Shown here one piece after another: positions 16,574-25,168 of a DNA stretch of 64,000 nt. The notes beneath the pieces were generated by a model that ran no database searches, was not told the DNA's origin, and worked only from the letters and a program-made list of their open reading frames with translations. The DNA is from an uncultured Sutterella sp. (GTDB lineage: Bacteria; Pseudomonadota; Gammaproteobacteria; Burkholderiales; Burkholderiaceae_F). Both the position numbers and the translations under genes were made by a program. Location of the stretch: assembly GCA_949282745.1 (NCBI GenBank), contig CASDQM010000031.1, positions 1 to 64,000 on the forward strand, written 5' to 3'. The first letter of the stretch is position 1, and the number at the start of each line of letters is the position of its first letter.

Positions 16574-17218
16574 TCAGAGGACGGTGACGACGTCGTTCAA
16601 GGCAAAGCGCGACTTCGGGCGCGAGGCGTTGCGGTCGTCGCTTGCGCGGTAGCCGACCGAAACGCCCACGACCGTGTGGAAGCCTTCCTTCTCAAACCCG
16701 AAGATCCGGTCGACTTCCTCCATCACGAGGCCGCCGAGGCAGGTGGCGTCAAGCCCCATTCCCGCAACGGAGGTGAGGAAGGACCCCATGGCGAGCATCA
16801 CCTGCTCGTGCGTCCAGAGGCGCGTCGACTCGGGCGTGCGGCAGTATGCCTCGACCCCCGCCTTGCGGAAGGCGTAGAGCTTCTCGACGTCGGCCGCTGA
16901 ATCGTAGCGGCCGTCTTGGGTTTCCTTGGCGAAGAGCTTCTTCAAGTGCTCTTCGTCGAGGCGGTTCTTCGCCAAAAAGAGAATGATGAGGGGCGCGTGT
17001 TCGACGCGCTCGAGGTTGAAGTCCTTCACGGCGGGCATAAGCCGGGCCTTCGCCTTGGGCGTCGCGAGAAAGACGAAACGCCAGGGCTGGATGTTTACGG
17101 ACGAGGCGGAGAGCCGAAGAATTTCGGCGAGCTGTCCGAGGACCTCCGGAGCGATGCCTCGGTTCGGGTCGTAGTGTTTGCAGGTGTAGCGCGTGCGGGC
17201 GAGTTCGAGCATGTCCAT
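16574..17218 (-). CDS. Nitroreductase-family FMN oxidoreductase
   Basis: A 214-residue NAD(P)H-dependent flavoprotein of the nitroreductase superfamily, typically a cytoplasmic FMN-binding homodimer. The N-terminal RTRYTCKHYDPNRGI and SSVNIQPWRFVFL segments are typical FMN-binding parts (S-x-N-x-QPWRF), and the GLDATCLGGL and VVGVSVGY segments near the C-terminus are also typical. It lies 14 nt upstream of the response regulator gene on the same strand, so it may be the first gene of that transcription unit. The physiological substrate cannot be read from sequence. Confidence 0.88.
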   Translation of the reverse strand: MDMLELARTRYTCKHYDPNRGIAPEVLGQLAEILRLSASSVNIQPWRFVFLATPKAKARLMPAVKDFNLERVEHAPLIILFLAKNRLDEEHLKKLFAKETQDGRYDSAADVEKLYAFRKAGVEAYCRTPESTRLWTHEQVMLAMGSFLTSVAGMGLDATCLGGLVMEEVDRIFGFEKEGFHTVVGVSVGYRASDDRNASRPKSRFALNDVVTVL

Positions 17219-17391
17219 GAAGGGCTCCTCAAAACAAAGTCTGTCGAAAGAATTTGTACCACGAACGCCCGTCCGACGCTGAAGAAAAGAGGTTGGTCCG
17301 CCCTTTCGGACGCTTTCCGGGCCGCTTCGCTTGACGGACGGAGCGGAATTTCGTAGTTTTTTCTCACACCCCCATTTTGAGGAGAATCGTC

Positions 17392-17949
17392 TTGACCCAT
17401 ATTCGTTTTCAGAAGACCGTCCGTTCCGCCTTCCTGGCGGCGAGCTTCACCGCGCTCCTCGCGGGCTGCGGCTCGATGAATCTCGGCGGCGCAGAAGAAC
17501 AAACCGACGCCGCCAAGGAAGCGTCCGCGCAAACCCAAGCGGCGCAGTCTTCGCCCAATACGATGACCGTTGCGGCGGCCGAGCGCAAGAACGTGCTCGT
17601 CTGCGTCGTGCAGGATCCCAAGCAAAACGTCGAGGCGCTCGAGCGCGCCGTCGTCGAGGGCGTCAAGGCGACGGGCGTCTCCGTGCGCGTCGTGAAGGCG
17701 GGCGACAACGTCTCCGCCTGCAAGGGCCTTCTCACCTACGGCGTCGCCGCCAAGGACGGAAAGCTCACCGGCATGGTCTATCAGATGAACGAAGGCAACA
17801 AGCTTGCGCTTCGCGCCACCGGCCCCGCAAAGGACGGAAAGATGACGCTCCATCAGGCGGCCTCCTACGCGGCCAACTTCGTGCTCTATTGGCTCAATCC
17901 CAAGCCCGCGCAGGAGAAGCCTGCGGCGGAACAGAAGCCCGCGTCCTGA
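17392..17949 (+). CDS. Predicted lipoprotein, function unknown
   Basis: A 185-residue lipoprotein with the lipobox LLAGC near residue 23, an Ala/Gln/Glu-rich linker, and a compact domain (about residues 65-165) with two cysteines (VLVCVVQD and VSACKG) that could form a disulfide. I chose TTG 17392 because a GAGGAGA ribosome binding site lies at 17379-17385; a TTG at 17377 is in frame but overlaps that site. The C-terminus is Pro/Glu/Ala-rich. The compact domain resembles a second lipoprotein in the window (61702-62193), which also has the pattern CxxVDP or CVVQDP, a spaced second cysteine and a late region on 'TGxxR'. The likeness is weak. Confidence 0.7.
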   Translation: MTHIRFQKTVRSAFLAASFTALLAGCGSMNLGGAEEQTDAAKEASAQTQAAQSSPNTMTVAAAERKNVLVCVVQDPKQNVEALERAVVEGVKATGVSVRVVKAGDNVSACKGLLTYGVAAKDGKLTGMVYQMNEGNKLALRATGPAKDGKMTLHQAASYAANFVLYWLNPKPAQEKPAAEQKPAS

Positions 17950-18003
17950 AGCGTCGGGAAGCAAGTTGGGTGACCGTCGCTTTTCTTCGGTCGCCCGGTG
18001 CCG

Positions 18004-18246
18004 TCACCAGATCTCTTTGCCGACGGGGTGGTCCTCGTCGACTTGGTGGAGATTTTCCGGCGCGATCCCTTCCGCCAGTTGGGAAAGTGAAAATTTTGGC
18101 AAGGGTGTGATCCGTTTGAGGATCCACCCTTGTTCGATTTTTTCGATGCTCACTTTGGATCCTTCGCAGAGGTCGAGGTCTTCCACGAGCGTCGCGGGCA
18201 GACGGACAGCCAGATCGTCTCCCCATTTTTCGACCGTGAGTTCCAT
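18004..18246 (-). CDS. Orphan MazE/AbrB-type antitoxin-like DNA-binding protein
   Basis: An 80-residue protein beginning MELTVEKWGDDLAVRLPA, the hallmark of the SpoVT/AbrB swapped-hairpin DNA-binding domain of MazE antitoxins; the remainder (about 45-80) is the tail that usually wraps the toxin. The ATG at 18246 has an excellent AAGGAG site. No MazF-like toxin is adjacent: the downstream neighbour is a convergent lipoprotein gene, and upstream lies a terminator. It could be an orphan antitoxin or a stand-alone regulator. An inverted repeat at 18272-18317 just upstream is a plausible autoregulatory operator. Confidence 0.78.
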   Translation of the reverse strand: MELTVEKWGDDLAVRLPATLVEDLDLCEGSKVSIEKIEQGWILKRITPLPKFSLSQLAEGIAPENLHQVDEDHPVGKEIW

Positions 18247-18271
18247 GATCCGCTCCTTGGATGTTCTGATT

Positions 18272-18317
18272 CCCGAGGACATTATGATCGTGCACATCAA
18301 CTTTTGCCGTCCTCGGG
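18272..18317 (-). promoter_or_regulatory. Inverted repeat upstream of the MazE-like gene
   Basis: CCCGAGGAC (18272-18280) and GTCCTCGGG (18309-18317) are perfect 9-bp arms separated by 28 bp, containing a GTGCAC core. The repeat lies 26 nt before the ATG and is placed like the palindromic operators of MazE-type antitoxins. Confidence 0.5.
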
Positions 18318-18353
18318 GGATTGACCTGCAAAGCCTTTCGAAAAATTCGTGTG

Positions 18354-18386
18354 ACGAAAAAAGGGAGAGGTTTCGGCCTCTCCCTT
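18354..18386 (-). terminator. Strong Rho-independent terminator, minus strand
   Basis: AAGGGAGAGG (18361-18370) and CCTCTCCCTT (18377-18386) form a perfect 10-bp stem with a 6-nt loop, followed on the minus strand by a T run (18354-18360). It ends the ridA/threonine-synthase-like operon. Confidence 0.9.
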
Positions 18387-18413
18387 CGTTTTGGGCGGAT
18401 AGGACTTCGAACG

Positions 18414-19517
18414 TTAGTGATCCGACTTGATGCCGGCGCCGCACATCGTGATGACGGTGTCGGGCGTCGGTCCGTAGAGTTCGCAGTAGTGACGATAGGC
18501 GGCGAGGTTCGCGGCCGTCGTGTGTTCGCAGTAGACGCCGCGAAGCGCCAGGTCGCGGCGCGCCTCAAGGATCTTCTCTTCGGGAGCCGTCACGAAGCGG
18601 ATGCCGTGGCGGCGGGCCATGTCGAGGATTTCACGGCCGCGCATCGGAACGCCGATCGCGATCCCTTCGGCCATGGTGGGTTCGGGCGTGATGCGCACGG
18701 GGTCTTCGGAACCCGCTTCCACGGCGCGCGCGAGCGGGTCGCAGCGTTCGCTCTGGAGCGCAATGATCTGCGGGAAGTGGTCGATCGCGCCCGAGGCCTC
18801 GAGGTGTTCGAGGGCCTTGACCGCACCGATGAAGAGCGTGCCGTTTCCGACCGGAATCACGAGGTGTTCGGGCATGCGTCCGAGTTGTTCGAAGATTTCG
18901 TAGACGTAGCACTTCATCCCTTCGTAGAAGAAGGGGTTGTAGACGTGGTTCGCATAGTAGGCGCCCTCGTCCTTCACCTTGGCGCGGCATACGTCGGCGC
19001 AGTGGTCGCGCGTGCCCGGAACGACGTTCGCCACGGCGCCGTGCGACTCGATCATGCGGATTTTCGAGGGGCTCGTGCCTTCGGGAACGAAGATTTCGCA
19101 GCGGATCCCCGCGCGTGCGGCATAGGCCGCGACGGCGTTTCCGGCGTTGCCGCTCGAATCCTGCACGCAAGAGGTGACGCCGATCGTCTTCATGTGGGCG
19201 ACCAAGGTCGCCGCGCCGCGGTCCTTGAAGGAGAGCGTCGGCATCGTGTAGTCCATCTTGAGCAGGACGTCGTCGTCAAAGCGAACAAGCGGCGTCAAAC
19301 CTTCGCCCATGGTGACGTCGCGCCAGGCGTCGCCCTCGAGCGCGAGAAATTCACGGTAGCGGAACTGACTCCAGGTCTTGCGGTCGATTTTGGCTTCGTC
19401 CCACTTCGGGGGCGTGAAGTCGAGTTCAAAGAGGCCGCCGCACTCGCAGGCGGGCGAGAGGGTGGTGACGGGCGTGCGCTTGCCGCACTTCGTGCAGACA
19501 AAGGAGAGTTCGCTCAT
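18414..19517 (-). CDS. Threonine-synthase-like PLP-dependent enzyme
   Basis: A 367-residue fold-type II PLP enzyme. It has an N-terminal zinc-ribbon (CTKCGKRT and CECGG), the PLP lysine in LSFKDRGAATL, and the glycine-rich phosphate-binding loop VGNGTLFIG. The zinc ribbon plus length match threonine synthase and its relatives, including cysteate synthase. The reaction cannot be fixed by eye. It overlaps RidA by 4 nt (ATGA). RidA removes reactive imines made by PLP lyases, so this enzyme may catalyse a beta- or gamma-elimination; that link is inference. The start ATG 19517 fits the family N-terminus. Confidence 0.82.
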   Translation of the reverse strand: MSELSFVCTKCGKRTPVTTLSPACECGGLFELDFTPPKWDEAKIDRKTWSQFRYREFLALEGDAWRDVTMGEGLTPLVRFDDDVLLKMDYTMPTLSFKDRGAATLVAHMKTIGVTSCVQDSSGNAGNAVAAYAARAGIRCEIFVPEGTSPSKIRMIESHGAVANVVPGTRDHCADVCRAKVKDEGAYYANHVYNPFFYEGMKCYVYEIFEQLGRMPEHLVIPVGNGTLFIGAVKALEHLEASGAIDHFPQIIALQSERCDPLARAVEAGSEDPVRITPEPTMAEGIAIGVPMRGREILDMARRHGIRFVTAPEEKILEARRDLALRGVYCEHTTAANLAAYRHYCELYGPTPDTVITMCGAGIKSDH

Positions 19518-19894
19518 TCGGGCATCTCCGCAATGGCTTCGATTTCGACGAGACAGCCGAAATGGAGTTCCGTCGTCGAGACGACGACGCGGCCGGGCTT
19601 GTGTTCGCCGAAGAATTCGGCGTAGACCTCGTTGATCGGTCCCCAGTACTTCACGTCGGGGGTGTAGACGCGGCAGAAGACGACGTCGTTGCGCGTCACG
19701 CCCGCTTCCTTCAGAACGCGGTCGACGTTGTCGAGGGCGAGACGCGTGTGGTCCTTGATGTCGCCCTTGGCGACCTCGCGCGTGTCGGGGTCGATCGAGA
19801 GCTGACCCGAAACGTAGAGCATGCCCTTCGAGATCACGCCCGCGGTGTAGTGGCCCTTGTTTTCTCCGCGGAAGGGAGGACGAACGAATTCCAT
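19514..19894 (-). CDS. ridA: RidA/YjgF-family reactive imine deaminase
   Basis: A 126-residue protein of the RidA (YjgF/YER057c/UK114) family, which hydrolyses enamine/imine intermediates such as 2-aminoacrylate. Visible family signatures are MLYVSGQLSIDP, the long LDNVDRVLKEAG helix and CLVEIEAIAEMP at the C-terminus. The conserved active-site Arg of RidA (usually R105) aligns by eye with a position reading FGCLVEIE, so the Arg may be absent and the protein may belong to another Rid subgroup. The ATG at 19894 has a strong AAGGAGA site. It is translationally coupled to the downstream PLP enzyme. Confidence 0.85.
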   Translation of the reverse strand: MEFVRPPFRGENKGHYTAGVISKGMLYVSGQLSIDPDTREVAKGDIKDHTRLALDNVDRVLKEAGVTRNDVVFCRVYTPDVKYWGPINEVYAEFFGEHKPGRVVVSTTELHFGCLVEIEAIAEMPE

Positions 19895-19936
19895 GAGACT
19901 CTCCTTTTGGCAATGCGCCCGGTTGACGGAGGGCGC

Positions 19937-19975
19937 AAAAAAAAGTGCGCCGCACGCTTTTCGCATGCGACGCAC
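19937..19975 (-). terminator. Rho-independent terminator of the hydrogenase-mdh operon
   Basis: On the minus strand a GTGCG-rich stem (19945-19975) has a GAAAAG loop region, followed by eight T residues (19937-19944). It lies 16 nt past the mdh stop. Confidence 0.9.
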
Positions 19976-19991
19976 CCATTGTAGCGACGCT

Positions 19992-20978
19992 TTAGGCCGG
20001 AACGAAAGCCTTGACGGCCGCGGCCTCGGCTTCGAGGTCGGCGACGTTCTTGGCGATCCCCGCGCGGATGTCGTCGGTGAGCGGAAGATCCTTCACGATT
20101 TCATAGCCGCCGTCCTTCGTGATGCAGGGGAAGCCGAAGACGAGTCCTTCGGGAACGCCGTAGGAGCCGTCGGAGGGAACGCCCATCGTCACCCATTCGC
20201 CGTTGGAGCCCAGCGCCCAGTCGCGCATGTGGTCGATCGCGGCGGAGGCGGCGGACGCGGCCGAACTCGCCCCGCGGGCCTGGATGATGGCGCTCCCGCG
20301 CTTGGCGACGGTCGGCATGAAGTCGTTCTTCACCCAGGCGTCGTCGACGAGTTCGAGGGCGGGACGGCCCGCGACGGTCGCGTGCGTGATGTCGGAGACC
20401 ATGGTCGGCGCGTGGTTCCCCCAGACGCAGAGGTGACGGATGTCGGTCACGTGCGAGCCGGTCTTTTGCGCGAGCTGCGAGAGCGCGCGGTTCTGATCGA
20501 GGCGCAGGAGGGCCGAGAAGGCCGTGCGCGGCAGATCCGGGGCGTTGAGCATCGCGATGCGGGCGTTCGTGTTGCAGGGGTTGCCGACGACGAGCACCTT
20601 GACGTTGCGCGAGGCGGCTTCGTTCAGGGCGCGGCCCTGCGTTTCAAAGATCGAGGCGTTCGCTTCGAGGAGGTCGGCGCGCTCCATGCCGGGGCCGCGC
20701 GGACGCGCACCGATCAGGAAGACGTATTCGGCGCCGTCGAAGGCTTCAGCGGGATCGCGAACGGCCTTCATTTCGGCGAGCGTCGGGAAGGCGCAGTCGT
20801 CCAATTCCATCATGACGCCCTTGAGCGCAGCCGAGCTCGTCGGGTTGGGGCGCTCCAGGAGCGTCAGCGACACGGGCTGATTGGGGCCGAGCATGGCGCC
20901 CGAAGCGAGGCGAAAGAGAATCGAGTAGCCGATCTGACCGGCCGGGCCGGTGACGGCGATGCGAACGGGTTGCTTCAT
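19992..20978 (-). CDS. mdh: Malate dehydrogenase (NAD-dependent)
   Basis: Oxidises malate to oxaloacetate with NAD, or the reverse, in the central TCA/reductive branch. The 328-residue protein is the long form typical of betaproteobacteria. Visible motifs are the Rossmann loop [10 protein letters not shown], the substrate Arg loop [20 protein letters not shown], and the catalytic histidine in WGNHAPTM. The start ATG 20978 has an AGGAGAG site. It lies 25 nt after the [FeFe]-hydrogenase gene with no terminator between, so it is probably co-transcribed with the redox module upstream. Confidence 0.95.
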   Translation of the reverse strand: MKQPVRIAVTGPAGQIGYSILFRLASGAMLGPNQPVSLTLLERPNPTSSAALKGVMMELDDCAFPTLAEMKAVRDPAEAFDGAEYVFLIGARPRGPGMERADLLEANASIFETQGRALNEAASRNVKVLVVGNPCNTNARIAMLNAPDLPRTAFSALLRLDQNRALSQLAQKTGSHVTDIRHLCVWGNHAPTMVSDITHATVAGRPALELVDDAWVKNDFMPTVAKRGSAIIQARGASSAASAASAAIDHMRDWALGSNGEWVTMGVPSDGSYGVPEGLVFGFPCITKDGGYEIVKDLPLTDDIRAGIAKNVADLEAEAAAVKAFVPA

Positions 20979-21003
20979 TTTTTCTCTCCTGAAGAAAATC
21001 GGG

Positions 21004-22818
21004 TTATTCGCACTCGGCGGCGTGAAGCTTCACGACGAGCTGTCGGAATAGCGGCGCCTTCGCGGGCGTGCGGCGGTCGTCGTAGTGCGTGTGCAGAAGG
21101 TCGTGCGCGAGGCGGCTCCCGGGAGTGCCGAGATACTCGCGGTAGAGGCGCGCGACGTTGGGGTTTTCGTGCGAAGACTTCACCGTCATGGCGGCGTCCT
21201 CGTCGTAAACCGCTTCCTGACGAACGGGGAGCGTGCGGGTCCAGGCGGGACCGCGGCTCGTGCCGCCCCCGCCGATGCAGCCGCCCGGACAGGCCATCAC
21301 TTCTACGAAATGGTAGGGGGAACGGCCTTCGCGCACAAGTTTCAGAATGCGGTCCGCCTCGCGGATGCCGTAGACGACGGCGACGCGAAGCTTGCCGAAT
21401 TCGTCCGTTTCAACGGTCGCTTCCCTGGCGTTTTTGAGGCCGCGCACGGGCTCGAACGCGAGGTGCGCCGTGCGGGGGCCGCCCGTGAGCGCGCAGACCG
21501 TGCGAAGGGCCGCCTCCATGACGCCGCCCGTCGTCGCAAAGAGCTGCGCGGCGCCGGTCGCTTCCGTCATGAAGGGCGAATCGAAGTGCGCGGGCTTGAC
21601 CGTCTCCGGTGTCAGACCGTTGCGCTGGAAAAGCGTCGCAAGTTCGCGCACCGTGAGAACGAGGTCCACGTCGGGAATGCCGTCGCGCGAGAGCGCCGGA
21701 CGCGCGGCCTCGTCCTTCTTCGCCGTGCAGGGCATGATCGAAATCACGCGGATGCGTTCCTTGTCGATTTTGAGCGCGCGCGGAAGCCAGGTCTTCGCGA
21801 GCGCCCCGAAGATCCCTTGGGGCGAGCGCGTGGTCGAGATGTGGTCGATCAAGTCCGCGGCCGACTTTTCCACGTGGTTGATCCAGCCCGGACAGCACGA
21901 GGTGAACATTGTGTCGGGGCGGTCGAGCCGGTTGTCGCGCTTCATTTGTTCAAGGCGCTCGATGAGTTCGGTGCCTTCCTCGAGAATCGTCACGTCGGCC
22001 GACCAGCGTGTGTCGCAGACAAGGTCGGCGCCGAGCTTCTTGAGGCCCGCGACGAGGAAGCCTTCGAGATTCTCGCCCGCGGGAAGCCCCATGGCTTCGC
22101 CGATCGTAAAGCGCACGGCCGGGGCCATCTGCACGACGGTCGTGACGGACGGGTCTTCAAAGAGTTCGAGCGCGCGCTCGCACTGATCCTTGACGGCGAT
22201 CGCGCCCGTCGGACAGACGAGCGAACACTGGCCGCACTGAATGCAGCGGTCGGACGCGCCCCAGGGCGTGCCGTCAAAGCCGACGGCGGCCTGGGTTCCG
22301 AAGCCTTCGAGCGTGATGGCGCCGACGCCGTGCACCTGTCGGCAGACTTCAAGACAGCGAAGACAGCGGATGCACTTGTCGGGCGTGAAGGTGAGGGCGG
22401 GAGCCGACGCGTCGGTGCCGTGACGGTTCACAAAGCGACCCGAGAGGCTCGAGACGTCGAGCCCCACGGTCTTTGCGACCGTCTGGAGTTCGCAGTCGCC
22501 GTGGCGCGGACATTCGGAGCAGCGCTCGCAGTGGTCGGCAAAAAGGAGTTCCGCCTGGAGCTTTCGCATGGAACGCAGCTGCGCGCCCGTCGTGCGCACG
22601 CGAAGGCCTTCCTTCATGCGCGTGTCGCAGGCCGTGACGGTGCGGGTGCGGTCCTTCTCCACGATTTCCACGAGACACATGCGGCAGGTCCCGGGGCGGT
22701 GGTGAAGCGCCGCGAATTCGCAGAGCGTCGGAATGAAGACCCCTTCGCGACGGGCGACCTCGAGAATCGTTTCGCCTTCGGTGAAGCGGACGGGGACGTC
22801 GTTCAAAAATGCTTTCAT
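21004..22818 (-). CDS. hydA: [FeFe]-hydrogenase catalytic subunit
   Basis: A 604-residue iron-only hydrogenase of the NAD(P)-linked type. Domains in order: a [2Fe-2S] ferredoxin (Cys33, 45, 48, 64), a His-Cys3 [4Fe-4S] site (His96, Cys100, 103, 109), two [4Fe-4S] ferredoxin motifs ([11 protein letters not shown] at 149-159 and [11 protein letters not shown] at 192-202), then the H-cluster domain with TSCCPGW (306-312), MPCTAKKDE (about 362-370) and [14 protein letters not shown] near 510. A small-subunit-like C-terminal segment follows. All three H-cluster motifs are intact. The gene lies 14 nt after a NuoF/GltD fusion. The HydE, HydF and HydG maturases are not in this window. It may evolve or oxidise H2; direction cannot be told from sequence. 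Confidence 0.93.
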   Translation of the reverse strand: MKAFLNDVPVRFTEGETILEVARREGVFIPTLCEFAALHHRPGTCRMCLVEIVEKDRTRTVTACDTRMKEGLRVRTTGAQLRSMRKLQAELLFADHCERCSECPRHGDCELQTVAKTVGLDVSSLSGRFVNRHGTDASAPALTFTPDKCIRCLRCLEVCRQVHGVGAITLEGFGTQAAVGFDGTPWGASDRCIQCGQCSLVCPTGAIAVKDQCERALELFEDPSVTTVVQMAPAVRFTIGEAMGLPAGENLEGFLVAGLKKLGADLVCDTRWSADVTILEEGTELIERLEQMKRDNRLDRPDTMFTSCCPGWINHVEKSAADLIDHISTTRSPQGIFGALAKTWLPRALKIDKERIRVISIMPCTAKKDEAARPALSRDGIPDVDLVLTVRELATLFQRNGLTPETVKPAHFDSPFMTEATGAAQLFATTGGVMEAALRTVCALTGGPRTAHLAFEPVRGLKNAREATVETDEFGKLRVAVVYGIREADRILKLVREGRSPYHFVEVMACPGGCIGGGGTSRGPAWTRTLPVRQEAVYDEDAAMTVKSSHENPNVARLYREYLGTPGSRLAHDLLHTHYDDRRTPAKAPLFRQLVVKLHAAECE

Positions 22819-22832
22819 CTTCTTCTCCCCGA

Positions 22833-24836
22833 TCAGTCTTCAAGTTCGCTCTTGCCCGGAATGGGACGAAGCGTGGACACGGCAAAGATTCGGTAGCAGC
22901 GCATGCAGCGCGAAGCTTCCGTGAGGGCGTCGTCGTGCGAAAGGCCGTGTTCGGCCTCCTCCCACGAGGACTTGCGAACGTCGGCCGCAAGATGCGTCTG
23001 CTTCTGGCGGGGTACGAGCGGCACTTCGCGGTGCGGCTTTTCGCCCTCGAGCAACTTCGCTTCGCGGATCATGGCGCTCATCCGCTGGCGCGGAATGAAG
23101 CCCGTCGCGTGCGTCATGAGGTATTCGTGAATCGAGTTCGCGGCGATTTCGCCCTGGGCCATGCCCCAGATGAGGCTCGTCGGGCCCGCGGCGGCGTCGC
23201 CGCCTGCGAAGACACCTTCGCGACTCGTCTCGAGCGCGTCGTTCACGACGATCGTCCCGCGGCGGGAGAGCTCGATCCCGTCCGCTTCGCAGAAGACCGA
23301 CGTGTCGGTCTTCTGGCCGATTGCGGCGATCACGGTGCTGCAGGGAACGACGAATTCGCTTCCTTCGATGGGCTTCACCGAGCGGCGGCCCGAAGCGTCG
23401 GGTTCGCCTTCGCGCATGCGGATGAGCTTGATCCCGGTGACGCGGCCCTCTTCGGTGAGGATTTCTACGGGCGCCGTGAGGAAGTCGAAGTCGATGTCCT
23501 CTTCCATGGCGGCGGTGATTTCTTCCGGATCGGCCGGGGCCGAAAGGCGCGTGCGGCGGTAGGAAACCGTGATTTTGCCCGCGCCCTTCAGAAGGCGGCG
23601 CGCCGTGCGGCAGCAGTCCATGGCGACGTTCCCGCAGCCCACGACCACGATGTCGCCCTCGAGCGTCGGCGTTTCGCCGCGCGTCTGCGCGTGTTCGACG
23701 TCGACCAAAAAGTCGAGACCCTTGAGATAGCCCTTGGCCGTGGTGTCTTCACCGGGAAGGCCCAGATACTGCCCAAGGGCACAGCCGATCCCGAGGAAGA
23801 CCGCCTTGTAGCCGCGGTGAAAGAGTTCGTCGATCGTGAAGTCGCGCCCGAAGGCCTGCCCGAACTTATAGTTGCCGCCCAGACGCGTGATCACGTCCGT
23901 CTCGGTTTCGAGAAGCTTGTTGGGGAGGCGGTAGGCGGGAATGCCGATGCGCGCCATCCCGCCCGCGTGGGCTTCCTGCTCGAAGATGTCGACGCGGTAG
24001 CCGCGGCGAAGCAGATGGTAGGCGCAGTTGATCCCCGCGGGACCCGCGCCCACGATCGCGACCGAGGTGGAAACGGGGGAGACCGGACGTTCTTCCTTCG
24101 GGAAGAAGTCTTCGATCGCGGCGCCCGCTTCGTCGGCCGCGTGGCGCTTCAGCTCCTTGATCCCGACCGCCGTGTCGATCTGGTTGCGAAGACACGCCTT
24201 TTCGCAGGGACGAACGCAGACGCGCCCGCAGGATCCGACGAGCGGATAGTGGCGTAGCAGAACGGTCGTCGCGAGTTCGGGGTGACCGTCGCGGATGTAG
24301 TCGATGTAGCGCGGAATGTTGACGTGCGAGGGGCACGCTTCGATGCAGGGAGCGGTCGCGACGGCGTAGAAGTCGCGCGTCGTCTCGGGCATCGCAGGGG
24401 CCCGGCGCAGCATTTCGGGGAAGTATTCAAGAGCGCCCCAAAGCGGTTCGGGAGACGTCTGGCCGATCCCGCAGAGACTCGTCTCGCGCATCTGCACGAG
24501 GATCGCGCGGATGCGGTCCCAGTCGACCGATTCGCCTTCGCCGCGGGCGGCCTTCTCGAGCGCCTCGTCGATGAGGATCGTCCCCATGCGGCAGGGCGTG
24601 CAGCGTCCGCAGGAGAGGCTCTCGGCGCGCGCGTAGTACTGACGCAGAAATTCCGCGAGCGTCACGCGCATGTCGAACATCAGAAAGCCCTGCGGACCCG
24701 CGAAGCCCGCCACGGGGTTTCCTTGATTGAAGGTGAGAAGCGTCTCGAGGGGGAGCTCGCTTTGCGCGCCGTCGGGGGCGCGGCGACGGTAGTCGTACAC
24801 CTTCCCCTTCCAAACGCCGTAGATGAGTTCGTCCAT
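22833..24836 (-). CDS. NuoF C-terminal / GltD-like NAD(P)H oxidoreductase fusion, hydrogenase partner
   Basis: A 667-residue fused flavoprotein. Residues about 1-150 match the C-terminal part of NuoF/HydB-type subunits (SLSCGRCTPCRMGT and a later SLCGIGQ cysteine), without the usual FMN/NADH-binding N-terminal domain. Residues about 150-640 resemble the small (beta) subunit of glutamate synthase: a cysteine-rich Fe-S domain (CGRVCVRPCEKAC), an FAD Rossmann motif VGAGPAGINCAYHLL, an NAD(P) motif VVVGCGNVAMDC and the FAD-closing GVFAGGDAAAGP. A final RCMRCYR may bind metal. It probably moves electrons between NAD(P)H and the adjacent [FeFe]-hydrogenase. Confidence 0.85.
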   Translation of the reverse strand: MDELIYGVWKGKVYDYRRRAPDGAQSELPLETLLTFNQGNPVAGFAGPQGFLMFDMRVTLAEFLRQYYARAESLSCGRCTPCRMGTILIDEALEKAARGEGESVDWDRIRAILVQMRETSLCGIGQTSPEPLWGALEYFPEMLRRAPAMPETTRDFYAVATAPCIEACPSHVNIPRYIDYIRDGHPELATTVLLRHYPLVGSCGRVCVRPCEKACLRNQIDTAVGIKELKRHAADEAGAAIEDFFPKEERPVSPVSTSVAIVGAGPAGINCAYHLLRRGYRVDIFEQEAHAGGMARIGIPAYRLPNKLLETETDVITRLGGNYKFGQAFGRDFTIDELFHRGYKAVFLGIGCALGQYLGLPGEDTTAKGYLKGLDFLVDVEHAQTRGETPTLEGDIVVVGCGNVAMDCCRTARRLLKGAGKITVSYRRTRLSAPADPEEITAAMEEDIDFDFLTAPVEILTEEGRVTGIKLIRMREGEPDASGRRSVKPIEGSEFVVPCSTVIAAIGQKTDTSVFCEADGIELSRRGTIVVNDALETSREGVFAGGDAAAGPTSLIWGMAQGEIAANSIHEYLMTHATGFIPRQRMSAMIREAKLLEGEKPHREVPLVPRQKQTHLAADVRKSSWEEAEHGLSHDDALTEASRCMRCYRIFAVSTLRPIPGKSELED

Positions 24837-24896
24837 ACAGGTCTTCCTTGGCGGTCCGATGGTTCTGCCGTCCCCTCCGTACGCGGACGGAGGGGA

Positions 24897-24948
24897 GATA
24901 GAAATTTTTATCTATAGAATAAATTCTATTCTAATGGAAAATTTTCTA
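24897..24948. promoter_or_regulatory. Cluster of AT-rich dyads between the hydrogenase operon and its divergent regulator
   Basis: Three related dyads lie in a markedly AT-rich island: ATAGAAATTTTTATCTAT (about 24897-24914), ATAGAATAAATTCTAT (24914-24929) and GAAAATTTTC (24937-24946) within an ATGGAAAATTTTCTAT context. They share ATAGAA/TTCTAT half-sites. They are candidate binding sites for the divergent PAS-HTH regulator or other control of the hydrogenase operon, and contain probable promoter -10 sequences. Confidence 0.5.
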
Positions 24949-25168
24949 TTGCGGAAGCGCGACGCTTCCGCGTCGAAAATTTTCCGAAGCCCGAAGAGTC
25001 TAGCGGGGAGCGCGGATTTTGTCGAGCTTCTTTTTCACCGATCTTCTCGTCTTTGTGACGGATCCTTCGGGAGGAGGGGCGGGATCAAAGTCGAAAGGAA
25101 GCCATCCCGCAAAATCGGCTAGACTTGAGAAAACGGACATAGAAAAAACTCTAGATCCGAGAGACGTC

